Assembly: GCA_028688525.1 (NCBI GenBank)
Contig: JAQTYA010000011.1
Span: 1-63,088 of the forward strand
Source: Methylococcus sp.
GTDB lineage: Bacteria > Pseudomonadota > Gammaproteobacteria > Methylococcales > Methylococcaceae
Length of the DNA stretch: 63,088 nucleotides
Direction: 5' to 3'
The position numbers were made by a program, and so were the translations under genes. A model generated the notes under the pieces. That model searched no databases and was not told where the DNA came from. It saw nothing but the letters and a program-made list of their open reading frames with translations. Below are positions 40,637 to 51,388 of the stretch, piece by piece (positions within the stretch are counted from its first letter, which is position 1; the number at the start of each line of letters is the position of its first letter).

Positions 40637-41524
40637 ATGGTGCCGATAGACGTTCTCTGCATCGGCCATGCCTCTTTCGATCTCATTTTCACCGTTCCGC
40701 ACCACCCCGCGGCGGACGAGAAAATCTTCGCCGACCGGCTGCTGGCCTGCGGCGGCGGTCCCGCAGCCAACGCCGCCGTCACCGTAGCGCGGCTGGGCCT
40801 GAAAGCCGGTTTTGCCGGCCACCTGGGAACCGACCTGTACGGGGACCGCCACCTGGAAGAATTGATCGAGGCCGGCGTCGACACCCGCTCCGTGGTCCGC
40901 GGCCCCTCGCCTACCCCGCTATCGGCCATCCTGGTCAAGCCCGACGGTAAGCGCGCCCTGGTCAACTACAAGGGAGATACCCAGCCCTTGCCGTCGGAAG
41001 ACTTCATCGCTCCCGCCGCCCCCGTCCGCACCGTGCTGTTCGACGGCCACGAACCCGGACTGTCCGAAACGGCGCTGGCCTGGGCGCAGGCGCAGCGCAG
41101 CGATACCGTGCTGGATGCTGGCTCTTTGCACGCAGGTACGGAACGGCTCATGTTCCGCGTCGGCCACCTCATTGCCTCTGAAAAATTCGCCCTGCAATGG
41201 CTGGGGAAAGACGATCCTGAACAGGCCTTAGCCGCCTTGGCCGAACGTTCGCCTTGCGTCGTCATCACGCTCGGTGAGCGCGGACTGATCTGGCGCCGCG
41301 GCGCGGAATCTGGACGGCTGCCGGCTTTTCCGGTCGAGGCGGTGGACACCACCGGCGCCGGAGATGTGTTCCACGGCGCCTATTCGGCCGGTTTGGCCGC
41401 CGGTTTGGCGTGGCCTGAACAACTGCGCTACGCCAGCGCTGCGGGGGCTCTGTGCTGCGCCAAGCTGGGCGCACGGCCGGGCATTCCATCCCGTACCGAA
41501 GTGGAGCGGCTGCTTGCCGGCTAA
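40637..41524 (+). CDS. PfkB-family sugar kinase
   Basis: 295 residues, ribokinase fold. Signature 1 region CGGGPAANAAVTVARLG and signature 2 DTTGAGDVFHGAYSAGL with the catalytic Asp. ATP-dependent phosphorylation of a sugar or nucleoside; the substrate cannot be told (fructokinase, ribokinase and related). It begins 4 bases after the bamD stop, so it shares that transcript, and ends with a 4-base convergent overlap with nadE. Confidence 0.88.
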   Translation: MVPIDVLCIGHASFDLIFTVPHHPAADEKIFADRLLACGGGPAANAAVTVARLGLKAGFAGHLGTDLYGDRHLEELIEAGVDTRSVVRGPSPTPLSAILVKPDGKRALVNYKGDTQPLPSEDFIAPAAPVRTVLFDGHEPGLSETALAWAQAQRSDTVLDAGSLHAGTERLMFRVGHLIASEKFALQWLGKDDPEQALAALAERSPCVVITLGERGLIWRRGAESGRLPAFPVEAVDTTGAGDVFHGAYSAGLAAGLAWPEQLRYASAAGALCCAKLGARPGIPSRTEVERLLAG

Positions 41525-43140
41525 GGCTCAAAACCGCAGGTGATGGGATAGCGCCGTTCGCGGCCGAAAGCGCGGCGGGTGATCTTGACGCCCGGCGGAG
41601 CCTGCCGGCGCTTGTATTCGTTACGGTCGACCAGGCGCACCACGCGCCGCACCACGTCTTCGGGATAGCCCGCAGCGACGATCTCCGCTATCGAGCGGTC
41701 CTGCTCGACATACAGCGCCAGAATCGGATCGAGCACCGAATAAGGCGGTAGCGAGTCCTCGTCTTTCTGGTCTGGCCGCAGCTCGGCGGAAGGCGCCCGT
41801 TCGATCACCCGCCGCGGGATCACCGGCGCGATCGAATTGCGGTATTCGGCCAGTTGGTAAACCAGCAGCTTGGACACGTCCTTGAGCGGCGCAAAACCGC
41901 CGGCCATGTCGCCGTAGAGCGTGGCGTAGCCGACGCTCATCTCGCTCTTGTTGCCGGTGGTCAGCAGAATCCGGCCCTGCTTGTTCGACAGCGCCATCAG
42001 GATGACGCCGCGGCAGCGCGCCTGGATATTCTCTTCGGTGACATCCGCCGCCGCACCGGCGAAGGGTTCCGCCAGCAAATCCAGGAAGCTCATGAACGCG
42101 GGCTCAATCGGGATCAGATGCCAAACCACTCCCAGCGTCTCGGCTTGCAGGCGCGCATCCTCAATGCTCATATCGGAGGTATAGCGTGAGGGCATCAGGG
42201 CAGCCTGGACTTGGTCCGCACCCAGAGCATCCACCGCTAGCGCCAGGGTCACCGCCGAATCGATGCCGCCGGAAAGCCCCAGCACCGCACCGCGGAAGCC
42301 GTTTTTCCCAGCGTAATCGCGGATGGCCATGACCAGCGCCAGATAGACGCTGGCGGCTTCCGGCAAGGGCTCCGCCACGCTGGCGCGAACCGGGCGAACC
42401 GTTCCGCCGTCGACAGCGAAATCGACCGTTTCCAGAGCTTCGGCGAACTGCGCGGCGCGAAACACGATGTCGCCGGAAGCATCCATCGCGAACGATCCGC
42501 CGTCGAACACCAGTTCGTCCTGTCCACCGACCAGATTGGCGTACACCACCGGGACCCCGGCCGCTGCGATCCGCTCCCGCACCACCCCCTCACGCTCGGC
42601 CGTCTTGCCGACGTGAAAAGGCGAGGCGTTCAGGTTCAGCACCAATTGTGCCCCGGCCGCCGCAGCCTGTTCTACCGGCCCGGAAAACCAGACGTCTTCG
42701 CAGATGGTCAAACCGACCGCCACGCCTCGGAGATCGAACACGCATGGCTCGCTGCCGGGCAGGAAATGGCGCTTCTCGTCGAACACGCCATAGTTGGGCA
42801 GGGTCTGCTTGCGGTAGATCCGGTGGATCGCGCCTTCGCGCAGCACCGCCGCACTGTTGAAAGGCAGCCCGTCGCGCCACTCGGGAAAGCCGACGATCAC
42901 GTCGATGCCGTGTACTCGCGCAGCCAGCGCGGCCAGCGCCGCGTCTACGGCGGCCAGAAAATCGGGACGCAGAATAAGATCGTCGGGCGGATAGCCCGCC
43001 AGAGTCAGCTCGGGGAGCACCACGGCATCGGCACCTAGTTCGTCCCGCGCGCGGACCGCAGCGGCGAACACGCGCTGGGCGTTCCCCTCGACGTCTCCGA
43101 CGAGGAAATCGAGCTGAGCAATGGCGATACGGAGATTCAA
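41521..43140 (-). CDS. nadE: glutamine-dependent NAD+ synthetase
   Basis: 539 residues. N-terminal nitrilase-type glutaminase domain (about 1-250) with the Glu-Lys-Cys triad in ELTLAGYPPDDL, YRKQTLPNYGVFDEKR and LTICEDVWFSG. C-terminal NAD synthetase domain with the PP-loop LSGGIDSAVTLALA. Makes NAD+ from deamido-NAD+ using glutamine. The last step of NAD synthesis; a cytosolic enzyme. It follows sucD by 37 bases on the same strand. Confidence 0.95.
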   Translation of the reverse strand: MNLRIAIAQLDFLVGDVEGNAQRVFAAAVRARDELGADAVVLPELTLAGYPPDDLILRPDFLAAVDAALAALAARVHGIDVIVGFPEWRDGLPFNSAAVLREGAIHRIYRKQTLPNYGVFDEKRHFLPGSEPCVFDLRGVAVGLTICEDVWFSGPVEQAAAAGAQLVLNLNASPFHVGKTAEREGVVRERIAAAGVPVVYANLVGGQDELVFDGGSFAMDASGDIVFRAAQFAEALETVDFAVDGGTVRPVRASVAEPLPEAASVYLALVMAIRDYAGKNGFRGAVLGLSGGIDSAVTLALAVDALGADQVQAALMPSRYTSDMSIEDARLQAETLGVVWHLIPIEPAFMSFLDLLAEPFAGAAADVTEENIQARCRGVILMALSNKQGRILLTTGNKSEMSVGYATLYGDMAGGFAPLKDVSKLLVYQLAEYRNSIAPVIPRRVIERAPSAELRPDQKDEDSLPPYSVLDPILALYVEQDRSIAEIVAAGYPEDVVRRVVRLVDRNEYKRRQAPPGVKITRRAFGRERRYPITCGFEP

Positions 43141-43177
43141 GACGGTTGCGCGCAGCGCTTACGATCGGCGGTCAGCC

Positions 43178-44046
43178 TTAGTTCTTCAGCAATTCCAGCA
43201 TGCGCTGCCCCATATCGGACAGCGAATCGACCATCTCGACGCCCGCCCGGCGCATCGCCTCCACCTTGCCGGCACCGGTGCCTTTGCCGCCGGTGATGAT
43301 GGCTCCGGCATGGCCCATACGCTTGCCGGGAGGCGCCGTGAGACCGGCGATATAGCCGACCACCGGCTTGCTGACGTGGGCGTGGATGAACTCGGCCGCC
43401 TCTTCTTCGGCGCTGCCGCCGATCTCGCCTACCATGATGATGCCCGCGGTGTCCGGATCGCGCTCGAACTTATCGAGCACCTCGATGAAATCCAGTCCCT
43501 TGATCGGATCGCCGCCGATACCGACACAGGTGCTCTGGCCCAGGCCGACCCGGGTAGTCTGATAGACCGCCTCATAGGTCAGGGTACCGGAGCGGGAGAC
43601 GATGCCGATGCTGCCCTTGCGGTGGATGAAGCCGGGCATGATGCCGATCTTGCACTCGTCTGGCGTGATGACACCCGGACAGTTCGGGCCGATCAGCACC
43701 GCATCGTAGGAAGCCAGGGCCGCCTTGACCTTGAGCATGTGCAGGACGGGAATGCCTTCGGTGATGCAGACGATCACCGAAATTCCGGCCTCGGCGGCTT
43801 CGAGAATAGCATCCGCCGCGAACGGCGGCGGCACATAGATCATGCTGGCGTCCGCGCCGGTAGCATCGACCGCTTCGCGCACGGTGTTGAACACCGGAAG
43901 GTCCAGATGCCGGCTGCCGCCCTTGCCGGGAGTGACGCCGCCGACCAGCTGCGTCCCATAGTCCAGGCACTGGCGGGAATGGAAAGTCGCCTGCTTACCG
44001 GTGAAACCCTGGCAGATGACACGCGTGTCCTTGCCGATCAGGATAC

Positions 44047-44050
<4 letters not shown>
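43178..44050 (-). CDS. sucD: succinyl-CoA synthetase alpha subunit
   Basis: 290 residues. CoA-binding Rossmann domain ([34 protein letters not shown]) and the ligase domain with the phosphohistidine in [10 protein letters not shown]. Works with SucC in the TCA cycle, making succinate and NTP from succinyl-CoA. Overlaps sucC by 4 bases. The related malate-CoA ligase (MtkB) was considered, but no serine-cycle genes are nearby. Confidence 0.94.
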
Positions 44051-45207
<1,157 letters not shown>

Positions 45208-45333
45208 GCAAAAACCCGAAAAAACGAGACGCGCAGGCACTCGACACGATCGTCGGCCCCGCGAGGCAGGTCCGGCCGCCCGAAGACTGCCGGTTGAAGC
45301 AATCGGATGGGCCCCGGCCGCCGGAGCCCCAAT

Positions 45334-45780
45334 CTAGGCTTGGTATTTCGCCAGCCCTTTGAGCCGTTCGAGCGCATCCTTGACCTTCTGCGAGGTGTCG
45401 CCCTCCAGTTCCGCGTTCTTGTATATGCGGTCCAGCAAGCCTTCCGCGACCAGAGCTTCCTTGATCCATTTCTTGGCAAACCGGTAATTGGTCGGTACCG
45501 CTGCGGTTTCGCCGGTAGCCGGATTGTGCAGCGCCATGACTTTTTCTTCGGCGGCGCTTTCCTCCGCAACCGGTGCGCTCTCCTCGACAACAGCCACAGC
45601 TACCTCGGCAGGCTCAGCGACAGCGGCGTCCACCGCCGGTGTATCTGCGGTTTTCGCCGCGGCCGGCGCGCAGGCGCCGTGCGTCGCACCCGCAGAGGCC
45701 GGACGGGACACGGTCTTAAAGACCTCATAAAGCACGTAACCGACAAAAACCACGGTAAAGACAAAAAGAAGCTCGGTCAT
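45334..45780 (-). CDS. membrane-anchored Ala/Glu-rich protein, unknown
   Basis: 148 residues. One N-terminal membrane helix (about 3-20, ELLFVFTVVFVGYVLYEVF), a low-complexity Ala/Val/Glu/Pro linker (about 28-80) and a folded-looking basic C-terminal domain (ALHNPATGETAAVPTNYRF, KKWIKEALVAEGLLDRIYKN). No signal for export other than the anchor. I do not recognise the family. It lies between msbA and sucC on the same strand; the ATG at 45780 begins at the membrane helix. Confidence 0.65.
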   Translation of the reverse strand: MTELLFVFTVVFVGYVLYEVFKTVSRPASAGATHGACAPAAAKTADTPAVDAAVAEPAEVAVAVVEESAPVAEESAAEEKVMALHNPATGETAAVPTNYRFAKKWIKEALVAEGLLDRIYKNAELEGDTSQKVKDALERLKGLAKYQA

Positions 45781-45848
45781 TACGCCACTCCTCGATTGCT
45801 GGGCGGGGTCATCCCCGTTCTTGTTACACGCCGGTCGACCCGGCCCTG

Positions 45849-47654
45849 TTACCGGCTGGCGGCTTGTGCCGCTACCGGATCCGGCATGCTCGAATAGCCG
45901 AACTGCATCGCATAGAGATCGGCATAACTGCCTCGCGCGGCCATCAGCTGAGCATGGGTGCCGCACTCGATGATGCGCCCGGCCCGCATCACACAAATCT
46001 GATCGGCGTTCTGGATGGTCGATAAGCGGTGCGCAATCACCAGCGTCGTCCGGTTCCGCATCAAAACCTCTAGCGCCTGCTGCACGTAGCGCTCGGATTC
46101 GGCATCCAGCGCCGAGGTTGCCTCGTCCAGAATAAGGATAGGGGCATTTTTAAGCAATGCCCGCGCAATGGCAATACGCTGGCGCTGGCCGCCCGACAGG
46201 ACGATGCCCTGCTGGCCGACATAAGTATCGAACCCCTGCGGCAGCGCCTCGATGAAATCCAGTGCGTTCGCCGCCCTAGCAGCCTCGCGAACCGCCTGGA
46301 AATCTACGCTGTCCAGACAGCCGTAGGCGATGTTGCTGGCTACGGTATCGTTGAACAACGTCACTTCCTGGCCGACATAGGCGATTTGCCGGCGCAAGCT
46401 CTCCAGTTTCAGATCGCGGATATCGTGGCCATCGATCAGGATCTCGCCGACGGACATCTCGTACAAACGGGGCAGCAGGCGCACCAGCGAGGTCTTGCCG
46501 CTGCCCGATTGCCCGACCAGGGCAACGGTCTTGCCGGCCGGAATATCGAGCGAAACGTCTTCTACCGCCGCTCCGTGGCGGTCGTCATAAACCAGGCCGA
46601 CATGGCGGTATTCGATCGAGCCGTGGGCGCGCTTCAGATTGATGCGGCCGGTATCGCGCTCCGGCGGCATGTCGAGCATGGCGAAAATGCTGTCGCCGGC
46701 AGCGATGCCGCGCTGCATCACGGATACGACTTGGCTGAGCCGGCGGATCGGGCTCAGCATCATCGCCATCGCGGCGATGAACGCCATCAGGCTGCCCGGA
46801 GTGATAGTGTGGCGCACCGAGTCCAGCGAGACGACGTAAAGAATCCCGGCGACCCCGGCGACGCTGATGAGATGGATGACTCCGCCGCCGATCGCATCGG
46901 TGGCGATCATCTTCATCTGGCGCTTCTGGTTGCGGTCGTTTTCCCGCGCAAATTTTGCAGCTTCGTAGGCCTTGCCGTTGAAGACCTTGACGATCCGCTG
47001 CGCGTCGATCGCTTCTTGGGTGACGTGGCTCACCTTGCCCATGGATTCCTGGATACGCATGCTCAGCCGCCGGAACCGCTTGCTCACGAACCGGATGCCC
47101 AGCCCCAGAATCGGGCCCAGCACCAGAAATACCAAGGACAGTGTCAGATTTTGGTAAACCATCAGGGCCAACAGCCCGATGATGGTGAAACCCTCGCGGA
47201 TGCAAGTGATGATGCCTTGGTTGAGCGAGGCCGAGACCTGCTCGGTGTTGTACAGCAGCTTGGACAGCAGCTGCCCGCCGGAAGCGTTGTCGTAAAAAGC
47301 GCACGGCAAATTGAGCAGTTTGTCGAAGATGTCCCGGCGCAGGTCGGCGATGACGCGCCGCCCGACCGAGCCCGAGCAGTATTCGCTCAGGAACCCTGCC
47401 AAACCCCGCAGTACGGACAGGCCGATCAGCATCAGCGACACATGGCGCAGCACCGTTGGGTCGTCATCGATGAAGCTACCGTCAATCAAGGGCTGGATCA
47501 GCTTGGCAAAAAACGGCGTGATCGCAGCATAGGCGATCATTGCCAGTACGGCGACGCCAAAAGACTTCCAGTACGGAATCCCGTAACGGAGCAGACGGCG
47601 ATAAATGAGCAGACCGCCGGACAGCAGCTTGGGCTCAGAAGATGAATGCTTCAT
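45849..47654 (-). CDS. msbA: lipid A export ABC transporter MsbA
   Basis: 601 residues, six membrane helices (about 25-320) fused to an ATPase domain. Walker A ALVGQSGSGKTSLVRLL, signature LSGGQRQRIAIARALL, Walker B ILILDEATSALD. Half-transporter that dimerises and flips lipid A-core across the inner membrane. Length and single-gene form match MsbA; other type IV ABC exporters cannot be fully excluded. No lpxK follows, although it often does in relatives. Confidence 0.9.
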   Translation of the reverse strand: MKHSSSEPKLLSGGLLIYRRLLRYGIPYWKSFGVAVLAMIAYAAITPFFAKLIQPLIDGSFIDDDPTVLRHVSLMLIGLSVLRGLAGFLSEYCSGSVGRRVIADLRRDIFDKLLNLPCAFYDNASGGQLLSKLLYNTEQVSASLNQGIITCIREGFTIIGLLALMVYQNLTLSLVFLVLGPILGLGIRFVSKRFRRLSMRIQESMGKVSHVTQEAIDAQRIVKVFNGKAYEAAKFARENDRNQKRQMKMIATDAIGGGVIHLISVAGVAGILYVVSLDSVRHTITPGSLMAFIAAMAMMLSPIRRLSQVVSVMQRGIAAGDSIFAMLDMPPERDTGRINLKRAHGSIEYRHVGLVYDDRHGAAVEDVSLDIPAGKTVALVGQSGSGKTSLVRLLPRLYEMSVGEILIDGHDIRDLKLESLRRQIAYVGQEVTLFNDTVASNIAYGCLDSVDFQAVREAARAANALDFIEALPQGFDTYVGQQGIVLSGGQRQRIAIARALLKNAPILILDEATSALDAESERYVQQALEVLMRNRTTLVIAHRLSTIQNADQICVMRAGRIIECGTHAQLMAARGSYADLYAMQFGYSSMPDPVAAQAASR

Positions 47655-47831
47655 GCGGAAAGTGGGTGAAAACCTCGAAAAGCCTTGCGGCCATCGTTAC
47701 AATGATGCCCAACCAACGGTGCAGTTACAACGCCGACAAACACATACGTGATTTGAACCACCGTTTCCGCCCCCTCCCGAGTCAACCCGCCGGCATGCAG
47801 GATAGACTCGCCGGAACCTTCTGAAACGGAC

Positions 47832-49859
47832 ATGCGCAGCCACGAACACCTCGCCTACCGCGCCGACATCGACGGTCTGCGCGCGCTTGCCATCCTAGCG
47901 GTCGTCGTTTTCCACGCCTACCCGCACACGCTGCCTGGCGGCTTCGTCGGCGTAGACGTGTTCTTCGTCATTTCCGGCTACCTGATCGCCGGCATCATCT
48001 TCAAGAACCTGGGGGCTGGCAGCTTCAGCTTCGCCGACTTCTACGCACGCCGCGCCAAACGGATATTTCCCGCACTGATCGCCGTACTGCTGGCCTGCCT
48101 GGCGTTCGGCTGGTTCGCCCTGTTGGCCGATGAATACCGGGCTCTGGGCAAGCACATCGCTGCCGGCGCCGGTTTCATTTCGAACCTGGCGCTGTGGCGA
48201 GAATCCGGCTATTTCGACACGTCGGCCGATTTCAAGCCTTTGCTGCACCTGTGGTCGCTAGGCATAGAGGAGCAATTCTACCTGCTCTATCCCTTGCTCA
48301 TGGCGCTGGCCTGGAAATTCCGTGCCGGCCCTTTCGCGGCCTTGCTCCTGCTTGGCGGCCTATCCTTCGGCTTCAACCTGTTTCTGGTCGGCAGCGATAG
48401 CGTCGCCACCTTCTTTCTGCCCTTTACCCGCTTCTGGGAGTTGCTGTTCGGCAGCACCCTGGCCTACGTGCATTATCGGCGGCCCGCCGGTGCGCCGAAT
48501 GCGTTCAAAGAGCTGCAGGCGGCCGCGGGACTGGCACTGATCGCCTGCGCCATCGGCGTACTGAACAAGGATAAAGATTTCCCCGGCGCCTGGGCGCTAT
48601 TGCCGACGCTGGGCGCCGTGCTCCTGATCGGCGCGGGGCAAGGCAGCTGGATCAACCGCCGCCTGCTCGCGAGCCGGCCGATGGTGTTCATCGGCGTCAT
48701 CAGCTATCCGCTCTACCTCTGGCACTGGCTGCTGCTGTCCTTCGGTCTGATCCTGCGCTCGGGCGAACCGCTGCACCATCGCGCCGCCATCCTGGTCGCG
48801 GCCGCCTTCCTGCTGGCGTGGCTGACCTATCGCTACATCGAATGCCCGGTCCGTTTCGGCGCTCCGGCTCACCAAAGATTCAAACTGGTGTCGCTGTGGA
48901 GTCTGCTCGCCTGCGCTGGCGCCTTAGGCTACGGCGTGTTCCGGTTCGACGGTCTGCCGGAGCGTCCCATGCTCGCCGATGTCCGCTTGAAAATCGACCG
49001 CGACCTGCCCCGGCTTGCCGCCGATGGCTACCGCGGCAACGGCATCGCCAAGGCGCTGTTCCAAGGCGAATTCAAGCCGGGCGACGATTTCTTTCAACTC
49101 GGCGACCTACCCAAGGACCAGCCGCTGACCGCGGTGATCGGAGACTCCCACGGCAACATGCTTTACCAGGGCTTGGCGACTGCGGCGGCACGCCCGGAAA
49201 CCATCCTCAATCTGGGACGCGGGAGCTGCCTGCCTTTCGTCGGCCTGGACACGGTGAAGAAAAACGGCAAGAGCGCCGGCTGCCAGCCCTTCGTCGGCAA
49301 TGCGATCGATTTCGTCGCGCAGACGCCGAACATCGCCACCGTGGTGGTCGCTGCGTTCTACAAGCAGTACCTGGACGGCGGGGTCACGCTCCATAGCGCG
49401 CAGGCCGGCGGTTCGGCTCAGCTCACCGCATCCGAGCTGTTCAGTACCGGCCTTGCCAACACCCTGGAGCGCCTGGTACGGGCGAACAAGCGCGTCGTAC
49501 TCAGCCTGGACAATCCAGATATGGATCGAACGGTCATGTCAGCCTGCTATTCGCTGCTGCGCCCTCTGCTCCCGCGAAGCCCGGAAACCGGCTGCCAAAT
49601 GGCTCGTTCCCGGCACGACCAGGACCAGGCGCTCGCTCGCCGCCTGATTGAGGAGGCAGCGGGCCGTTTTCCGGACAAGGTCCAAGTGTTAGATCCAGCG
49701 GCGGTGTTATGCGATGCGCAATACTGCTATGCCTACCACCGGAACGATCTGATTTATCAGTTCGACGGTAATCACCTCACGGTAAAAGGTGCCGTGCTGG
49801 TAGCCGAAGAGCTATCCTCCGGCCCGGACGGCGCTGGAATATTCGCCCACGCCCGCTGA
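47832..49859 (+). CDS. acyltransferase-3 / SGNH O-acetyltransferase (OafA-type)
   Basis: 675 residues. N-terminal acyltransferase-3 domain with about ten membrane helices (YRADIDGLRALAILAVVVFH, FVGVDVFFVISGYLI), then a periplasmic SGNH-like domain (about 390-670) with VIGDSHGNM and DGNHLTVKG, the catalytic Ser and Asp-x-x-His. Such proteins add acetyl groups to LPS, peptidoglycan or exopolysaccharide sugars. It may form a two-gene unit with the membrane glycosyltransferase that starts 8 bases after it. Confidence 0.9.
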   Translation: MRSHEHLAYRADIDGLRALAILAVVVFHAYPHTLPGGFVGVDVFFVISGYLIAGIIFKNLGAGSFSFADFYARRAKRIFPALIAVLLACLAFGWFALLADEYRALGKHIAAGAGFISNLALWRESGYFDTSADFKPLLHLWSLGIEEQFYLLYPLLMALAWKFRAGPFAALLLLGGLSFGFNLFLVGSDSVATFFLPFTRFWELLFGSTLAYVHYRRPAGAPNAFKELQAAAGLALIACAIGVLNKDKDFPGAWALLPTLGAVLLIGAGQGSWINRRLLASRPMVFIGVISYPLYLWHWLLLSFGLILRSGEPLHHRAAILVAAAFLLAWLTYRYIECPVRFGAPAHQRFKLVSLWSLLACAGALGYGVFRFDGLPERPMLADVRLKIDRDLPRLAADGYRGNGIAKALFQGEFKPGDDFFQLGDLPKDQPLTAVIGDSHGNMLYQGLATAAARPETILNLGRGSCLPFVGLDTVKKNGKSAGCQPFVGNAIDFVAQTPNIATVVVAAFYKQYLDGGVTLHSAQAGGSAQLTASELFSTGLANTLERLVRANKRVVLSLDNPDMDRTVMSACYSLLRPLLPRSPETGCQMARSRHDQDQALARRLIEEAAGRFPDKVQVLDPAAVLCDAQYCYAYHRNDLIYQFDGNHLTVKGAVLVAEELSSGPDGAGIFAHAR

Positions 49860-49867
49860 TACCGCCG

Positions 49868-51388
49868 ATGACCGCACTGCGCCTTCCCATCCCACATAGT
49901 GAAACCGCTGCGCGCCTTGCCGCAGCGGCACTGATGACTTGGCTTTTCGTCGTATCTGTCGGCGTGGGCGATATCATCAACAAGGACGGCGTGCTCTACC
50001 TGGACGCCGCCCAGACGTTTCTCGACCAAGGCCTCAAAGCCGCCATGGCGGTCTACGGCTGGCCCGGTTATTCCATACTGATCGCCGCAGTCTCGCGCTT
50101 TAGCGGATGGTCGCTGGAGACGAGCGCCCATTTGGTCAACGCCGTTTGTTTCCTGGGGATCGCCGATAGCTTCGTCCGGCTTTATTTCGTGTTGATGGGC
50201 GACAGTACGCGGCGCACGGGCTGGGTCCCGGTGCTGCTTATCCTAGGCTTTCCCGCCTTGGCCGACCGGCTGAACATCGTCCGCGACTGGGGCTTTCTAG
50301 CGGCCAGCCTGTGGGGACTGCTCCATCTCGCCAAATTCCGCTTCGATGCGGCCGGCAAGTTCAAACATGCGGTGCTCTGGCAGATCGGCATCAGCGCAGC
50401 GCTGATGTTCCGGATCGAAGCTCTGGTGCTGATGCTCGCCGCCCCGCTGTACTTTTTATTCGAATCGCTGCCCTGGCGCCTGCGGGCGCGCAACCTGTTT
50501 TTCCCGATCAGCGGAGTCGTGCCCGCCCTGCTCGCACTCGCCGGCCTGCTCGCCACGGGCAGAGTGGCGCCGGGCAAGCTGTGGGAAATTACCGCTTACG
50601 GCTATCACGATCCCGCGCTGATCTGGACGTACTTTTCCCTGCATGCCGACCGCGTGGCGGCCGCCATGCCCAGCGGGTACGGCGCAGATTACGCGAAACT
50701 GATTCTAGGCGCCGGGCTTACCGCCACGCTGCTCTGGCTGCTCGGCGCCAATTTGGGGCCGGTCATGCTGGGACTCGCCGGTTTGAGCATGTATCGGTTC
50801 GGCGGGCGGCTGCCCGCCCGGTTCCGTCTGATACTCTGGTCTGTAGGCGCCGCCAGCGCCGCCCTGCTGGTGTTTCTGGCCGTCCAGCTCATCCCGGACC
50901 CACGCTACGCGCTGCTGCCCTCCACTCTGCTGCTGCTGGCTGCCTGCGTTTACCTGGAACGTTTCGTCTCCGGCTCGCGTTCGTCTTGGGGCCGGCGGCT
51001 GGCGCTGGCTCTGCTCGTCGGCTTATGCGCGAAGAACGCCCTTGTGACGCCGGACTACCGGCTCTATCTGCGCGACGTCGGCCGCTGGATGCGGGACAAC
51101 ATTCCCGCCCACGCCAGCCTGGCCACCAACGATCCGAGGATCGACTACTACGCGGGCCGGCACATGAATCCGGACCGGCTCCGGCAGCTGATGCCGGTCA
51201 ACCGGCTTGCCGACTGGCTGACCCAACCCGACCTGCCCGAATATCTGGCGCTGCGGCTGACTTCGCCGAACGACCTGAAGAAGGCGGAAAAAGCGCTGAA
51301 CCTCGAGCCGGTCAAAGTGTTCTCCCCCAGCCCGCGCGAACAAGTGCTGATTTACAAATTGGACCACCGGGCCTCAGGCGCCCCCTGA
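49868..51388 (+). CDS. GT-C-type membrane glycosyltransferase (ArnT/GT39-like)
   Basis: 506 residues, about ten to twelve membrane helices (for example AAAALMTWLFVVSVGVG, LTATLLWLLGANLGPVMLGL) and a soluble C-terminal tail. The first periplasmic loop has NKDGVLYLDAAQTFLDQG, consistent with an acidic GT-C catalytic site. It would use a lipid-linked sugar donor in the periplasm. The acceptor is unknown. The family assignment is from topology and the loop, so moderate. Its end overlaps the convergent peptidase gene by 15 bases. Confidence 0.65.
   Translation: MTALRLPIPHSETAARLAAAALMTWLFVVSVGVGDIINKDGVLYLDAAQTFLDQGLKAAMAVYGWPGYSILIAAVSRFSGWSLETSAHLVNAVCFLGIADSFVRLYFVLMGDSTRRTGWVPVLLILGFPALADRLNIVRDWGFLAASLWGLLHLAKFRFDAAGKFKHAVLWQIGISAALMFRIEALVLMLAAPLYFLFESLPWRLRARNLFFPISGVVPALLALAGLLATGRVAPGKLWEITAYGYHDPALIWTYFSLHADRVAAAMPSGYGADYAKLILGAGLTATLLWLLGANLGPVMLGLAGLSMYRFGGRLPARFRLILWSVGAASAALLVFLAVQLIPDPRYALLPSTLLLLAACVYLERFVSGSRSSWGRRLALALLVGLCAKNALVTPDYRLYLRDVGRWMRDNIPAHASLATNDPRIDYYAGRHMNPDRLRQLMPVNRLADWLTQPDLPEYLALRLTSPNDLKKAEKALNLEPVKVFSPSPREQVLIYKLDHRASGAP

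Noticed and set aside
46386-47645. 419-codon plus-strand open frame
   Set aside because: Antisense to msbA; Gln/Asp/His-rich shadow composition.
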